DNA from: Anaerolineales bacterium
GTDB lineage: Bacteria; Chloroflexota; Anaerolineae; Anaerolineales; Villigracilaceae
NCBI GenBank assembly: GCA_028689195.1
Contig: JAQTWR010000218.1
Location: forward strand, 1 to 5,562
DNA length: 5,562 nucleotides
Direction of reading: 5' to 3'
The notes under the pieces are model-generated. The model had not been told where the DNA came from and searched no databases. It saw only the letters and a program-made list of their open reading frames with translations. The position numbers and the translations under genes are program-made. Positions 5,214 to 5,562 of this stretch are shown in pieces; the stretch's first letter is position 1; the number at the start of each line of letters is the position of its first letter.

Positions 5214-5562
5214 TTATTTTTTTCGACGATACATATTTACCAAGCGGTCGCTGACAATTTCGACGCCGCGTTTGCGCGAGAGCAGGCGCGTAAGAAAAAA
5301 GAAACTCCAGCGGTTGACGCGGCCGGAAATCAAACTCGGTTGTTTGCCCAATACGTTCAGCGCCTCTGTCGCAACGTCTTCGGGACTCATAATATACGCC
5401 TGACGCAAATCGGGGTCGCCGACGTAAATAGCGGGCGTATCAGTAGAGCCGGGCATCAACCCCAAAACGTCCACGCCATGCGGACGCAATTCATACCAAA
5501 GTCCCTCAGCCAAAATCAAATTGTACGCTTTCGACGCGGCGTAATGCTGCACCATGGCGGAG
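5214..5562 (-). CDS. short-chain dehydrogenase/reductase (SDR), C-terminal fragment
   Basis: Leftward gene cut by the right window edge; the last 116 residues are visible. The fragment opens with S-A-M-V-Q-H and then YAASKAY, containing the catalytic YxxxK pair of classical SDR enzymes, which transfer hydride between NAD(P)H and a carbonyl or alcohol substrate. GLMPGSTDTPAI is the P-G-x-x-x-T segment that contacts the cofactor. The C-terminus (VNRWSFFFLTRLLSRKRGVEI, ending MYRRKK) is like that of SDR proteins whose tail carries a hydrophobic, basic segment, and might touch membranes. The N-terminal nucleotide-binding Gly motif lies outside the window, so cofactor preference and substrate cannot be judged. 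The in-frame ATG at 5555 is internal, because the reading frame continues past it and the catalytic Tyr is only four residues further. The gene leads into the rhodanese gene. Confidence 0.92.
   Translation of the reverse strand, partial: SAMVQHYAASKAYNLILAEGLWYELRPHGVDVLGLMPGSTDTPAIYVGDPDLRQAYIMSPEDVATEALNVLGKQPSLISGRVNRWSFFFLTRLLSRKRGVEIVSDRLVNMYRRKK

Overview
The window reads as a piece of a bacterial chromosome. The best guess for the organism is an Anaerolineae-like member of the Chloroflexota. This rests on my recollection of similar NapH-like/membrane-protein pairs and of the 171-aa conserved protein in that group, plus moderately high GC and apparently near-leaderless genes. No rRNA or marker phylogeny is available here, so the placement is tentative. 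I see no tRNA, rRNA, CRISPR array, transposase or phage gene.

Layout, left to right. (1) The start of a leftward gene, cut by the left edge, encodes the PUA-type N-terminus of an RlmI-family rRNA cytosine methyltransferase. (2) Divergent from it is a rightward two-gene operon with an ATGA overlap. Its first gene is a four-helix NapH-like membrane iron-sulfur protein; its second is a membrane-anchored protein with two copies of a small repeated module. The operon ends at a strong hairpin terminator. (3) A convergent leftward gene encodes a conserved 171-aa protein of unknown function that looks internally duplicated. (4) Divergent from that is full-length recJ, the 5'->3' single-strand DNA exonuclease. 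(5) A 346-base non-coding stretch (4509-4854) follows. It carries two adjacent palindromic units with matching ends, a degenerate third end, and a strong bidirectional terminator. (6) A leftward pair closes the window: an SDR oxidoreductase cut by the right edge and, 17 bases downstream, a single-domain rhodanese.

The genes do not form one pathway. The only tight functional unit is the iron-sulfur/membrane-protein pair, probably an electron-transfer module at the cytoplasmic membrane. The SDR and rhodanese are probably co-transcribed, but nothing in the sequence ties their functions together. The most notable signals are an aspartate in place of the middle cysteine of the first ferredoxin motif (CxxDxxC), the tandem palindromic units downstream of recJ, and -10 elements placed so close to two start codons that the mRNAs should be almost leaderless.
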